A stretch of DNA of 64,000 nucleotides, from assembly GCA_023250155.1 (NCBI GenBank), contig JAHFBG010000009.1:57213-121212 (forward strand), given 5' to 3'. Below the pieces are notes generated by a model that made no database searches, was not told where the DNA came from, and saw only the letters and a program-made list of their open reading frames with translations. Every line of letters begins with the position of its first letter. Positions within the stretch are counted from its first letter, which is position 1. Shown here in pieces: positions 61,751 to 64,000 of the stretch. The position numbers and the translations under genes were made by a program. The stretch comes from Candidatus Melainabacteria bacterium (GTDB taxonomy: Bacteria; Cyanobacteriota; Vampirovibrionia; 2-02-FULL-35-15).

Positions 61751-64000
61751 TTAAAGTTTAGTTGTACATCTAGAGCCGCCCCATCCGCTGTCACATGTGC
61801 ATACGTTATTTGGAGCACAAGTTCCATGTCCACCGCAAGTTGGTGAACAAACAGGAGTACTGCATGTAGCACCAGACCAACCACTGTTACAAGAACAAGT
61901 GTTTGGTGCTGAACAAGAGCCATTTACACATGCTGGACTACAAGTAGGAGTACTACATGTAGCACCACTCCACCCACTGTTACAAGAACAAGTGTTTGGT
62001 GCTGAACAAGAGCCATTTACACATGCTGGACTACAAGTAGGAGTACTGCATGTAGCACCACTCCACCCACTGTTACAAGAACAAGTATTTGGTGCTGAAC
62101 AAGAGCCATTTACACATGCTGGACTACAAGTAGGAGTACTGCATGTAGCACCAGACCAACCACTGTTACAAGTGCAAGTACCCGTTGTGCAACTTGCATT
62201 TGTACCACAAGATGAACCATCAGCTACAGGAGGATTTGAACAAGAACCGGTAGAAGGATCACAAGTACCAGGGGCGTGACATTGATCTTGAGCAGTACAA
62301 GTTACTGGACTATCACCAGTACAAGCCCCACTTTGACAAGAGTCAGCTTGGGTACAAGCATTGCCATCATCACAACGTGAACCGTCATCTACTGCTGGAT
62401 TTGAACAAGAACCGGTAGAAGGATCACAAGTACCAGGAGCATGACATTGATCTTGAGCGGTACAAGTTACTGGACTATCACCAGTACAAGCCCCACTTTG
62501 ACAAGAGTCAGCTTGAGTACAAGCATTGCCATCGTCACAAGATGAACCGTCAGCTACAGGAGGATTTGAACAAGAACCGGTAGAAGGATCACAAGTACCA
62601 GGGGCGTGACATTGATCTTGAGCGGTACAAGTTACTGGACTATCACCAGTACAAGCCCCACTTTGACAAGAGTCAGCTTGAGTACAAGCATTGCCATCGT
62701 CACAAGATGAACCGTCAGCTACAGGAGGATTTGAACAAGAACCGGTAGAAGGATCACAAGTACCAGGGGCGTGACATTGATCTTGAGCGGTACAAGTTAC
62801 TGGACTATCACCAGTACAAGCCCCACTTTGACAAGAGTCAGCTTGGGTACAAGCATTGCCATCATCACAACGTGAACCGTCATCTACTGCTGGATTTGAA
62901 CAAGAACCGGTAGAAGGATCACAAGTACCAGGAGCATGACATTGATCTTGAGCGGTACAAGTTACTGGACTATCACCAGTACAAGCCCCACTTTGACAAG
63001 AGTCAGCTTGGGTACAAGCATTGCCATCATCACAACGTGAACCATCATCTACTGCTGGATTTGAACAAGAACCGGTAGAAGGATCACAAATACCAGGGGC
63101 ATGACATTGATCTTGAGCAGTACAAGTTACTGGACTATCACCAGTACAAGAACCACTTTGACAAGAGTCAGCTTGGGTACAAGCATTACCATCATCACAA
63201 CGTGAACCGTCATCTACTGCTGGATTTGAACAAGAACCAGTAGAAGGATCACAAGTACCAGGAGAGTGACATTGATCTTGAGCAGTACAAGTTACTGGAC
63301 TATCACCAGTACAAGACCCACTTTGACAAGAGTCAGCTTGGGTACAAGCATTACCATCATCACAACGTGAACCGTCATCTACTGCTGGATTTGAACAAGA
63401 ACCAGTAGAAGGATCACAAGTACCAGGAGCATGACATTGATCTTGAGCGGTACAAGTTACCGGTTTGTTACCAGTACAAGAACCACTTTGACAAGAGTCA
63501 GCTTGGGTACAAGCATTGCCATCGTTACAAGATGAACCATCAGCTACAGGAGGATTTGAACAAGAACCGGTAGAAGGATCACAAGTACCAGGGGCGTGAC
63601 ATTGATCTTGAGCAGTACAAGTTACTGGATGTTCACCAGTACAAGCCCCACTTTGACAAGAGTCAGCTTGGGTACAAGCATTACCATCATCACAACGTGA
63701 ACCGTCATCTACTGCTGGATTTGAACAAGAACCAGTAGAAGGATCACAAGTACCAGGAGCATGACATTGATCTTGAGCGGTACAAGTTACCGGTTTGTTA
63801 CCAGTACAAGAACCACTTTGACAAGAGTCAGCTTGGGTACAAGCATTGCCATCGTTACAAGATGAACCATCAGCTACAGGAGGATTTGAACAAGAACCGG
63901 TAGAAGGATCACAAGTACCAGGGGCGTGACATTGATCTTGAGCAGTACAAGTTACTGGATGTTCACCAGTACAAGCCCCACTTTGACAAGAGTCAGCTTG
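61751..64000 (-). CDS. Large Cys-rich surface protein with 55-aa repeats and EGF-like C-terminus (5' end outside window)
   Basis: This frame is open from the right edge of the window to TAA at 61751, at least 749 residues; it has no start in the window. From 64000 to about 62170 it consists of 165-base units (55 residues) with eight cysteines each. The unit has phrases CHAPGTCDPSTGSC, CDDGNACTQADSC and CQSGACTGDSPVTC, of a Cys-rich repeat family known from myxobacterial and other extracellular proteins. At about 62170-61760 follow four EGF-like repeats of 31 residues (CVNGSCSAPNTCSCNSGWSG). The protein must be extracytoplasmic, disulfide-bonded and elongated. An adhesion role is likely but inferred. 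Confidence 0.85.
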   Translation of the reverse strand, partial: QADSCQSGACTGEHPVTCTAQDQCHAPGTCDPSTGSCSNPPVADGSSCNDGNACTQADSCQSGSCTGNKPVTCTAQDQCHAPGTCDPSTGSCSNPAVDDGSRCDDGNACTQADSCQSGACTGEHPVTCTAQDQCHAPGTCDPSTGSCSNPPVADGSSCNDGNACTQADSCQSGSCTGNKPVTCTAQDQCHAPGTCDPSTGSCSNPAVDDGSRCDDGNACTQADSCQSGSCTGDSPVTCTAQDQCHSPGTCDPSTGSCSNPAVDDGSRCDDGNACTQADSCQSGSCTGDSPVTCTAQDQCHAPGICDPSTGSCSNPAVDDGSRCDDGNACTQADSCQSGACTGDSPVTCTAQDQCHAPGTCDPSTGSCSNPAVDDGSRCDDGNACTQADSCQSGACTGDSPVTCTAQDQCHAPGTCDPSTGSCSNPPVADGSSCDDGNACTQADSCQSGACTGDSPVTCTAQDQCHAPGTCDPSTGSCSNPPVADGSSCDDGNACTQADSCQSGACTGDSPVTCTAQDQCHAPGTCDPSTGSCSNPAVDDGSRCDDGNACTQADSCQSGACTGDSPVTCTAQDQCHAPGTCDPSTGSCSNPPVADGSSCGTNASCTTGTCTCNSGWSGATCSTPTCSPACVNGSCSAPNTCSCNSGWSGATCSTPTCSPACVNGSCSAPNTCSCNSGWSGATCSTPTCSPACVNGSCSAPNTCSCNSGWSGATCSTPVCSPTCGGHGTCAPNNVCTCDSGWGGSRCTTKL
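61866..64000 (-). repeat. Tandem coding repeats: 93-bp EGF units and 165-bp Cys-rich units
   Basis: The 93-base EGF unit recurs with starts at 61866, 61959, 62052 and 62145. The 165-base unit recurs at 62281, 62446, 62611, 62776, 62941, 63106, 63271, 63436, 63601, 63766 and 63931, and continues past the window. All are multiples of three and stay in frame. Adjacent units are nearly identical, with two subtypes (an SSC-DDGNAC and an SRC-DDGNAC form) mixed along the array. Confidence 0.95.

Noticed and set aside
61797..62279. Plus-strand repeat frame (GVLHVAPLHPLLQEQVF)
   Set aside because: Antisense of the EGF-like repeats; the minus frame has EGF cysteine spacing and stays open to the window edge.
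62170..64000. Possible CRISPR-like or other non-coding repeat array
   Set aside because: Units are 165 bases without unique spacers, all in one open frame with regular cysteines.
1..64000. tRNA, rRNA, CRISPR and insertion-sequence genes
   Set aside because: I looked for tRNA-like cloverleaves, rRNA text, transposase motifs and spacer arrays and saw none I could support by eye.

Overview
The window is low-GC DNA of a Gram-negative-type bacterium. The best fit is a non-photosynthetic relative of Cyanobacteria (the Melainabacteria/Vampirovibrionia group). The main reason is a short protein at 5189-5902 with a cyanobacterial-style S-layer-homology motif (WAYNSVQQLVEKY...GYPDGTFRGKKPSTRFELAAA) followed by a coiled coil, as in cyanobacterial SLH porins. 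Supporting signs are an 'FGK...DRL..E..IFGK' repeat in a CAP-domain protein that I associate with this group, and an anaerobic-type 2-oxoacid:ferredoxin oxidoreductase next to a full SUF operon. The assignment is inference; there is no rRNA gene here.

Layout. 1-12.3 kb holds housekeeping genes: FAH hydrolase, rhodanese, FeoB with a small Cys-rich partner, CpdA, an SLH protein, RibD, a 46-residue membrane protein, a CAP-domain protein, an acyl-CoA ligase, PyrR and OppF. 12.3-28.3 kb is an accessory cluster: a 2968-residue toxin-like giant with a nuclease-like C-terminus and a tightly coupled downstream gene, a leucine-rich-repeat-variant protein, two proteins sharing an almost identical N-terminus and promoter but with unrelated bodies (one caspase-like), and two small repeat proteins. 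28.4-35.4 kb has an Sm-like small protein, glycerate kinase, a lone TrpB, a VWA-FHA protein, an MBL hydrolase and a BolA/monothiol glutaredoxin pair. 35.4-47.4 kb is one tightly packed minus-strand operon of six exported proteins: a LamG giant, a small secreted protein, a matrixin-like protein that has lost its zinc ligands, and three beta-propellers. 47.4-54.5 kb is the Fe-S assembly region (A-type carrier, Rrf2 regulator, sufC-sufB-sufD-Rieske-sufS-sufU-sufT) with two matching operator-like inverted repeats. 54.6-57.3 kb encodes KorA/KorB, which depend on Fe-S clusters. 57.4-64 kb has an orphan adenine methylase and two repeat-rich surface proteins, one Ser-rich and one Cys/EGF-rich, the latter running off the window.

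The most unusual themes are: (1) the 12-28 kb cluster, where N-termini and promoters are conserved while bodies are swapped, next to a toxin-like giant; (2) short palindromic elements lying in frame inside conserved genes (trpB, feoB, oppF) and also between genes; (3) the six-gene exported operon with a pseudo-protease and a last gene that has no standard start codon; (4) the Rrf2/SUF operator pair.
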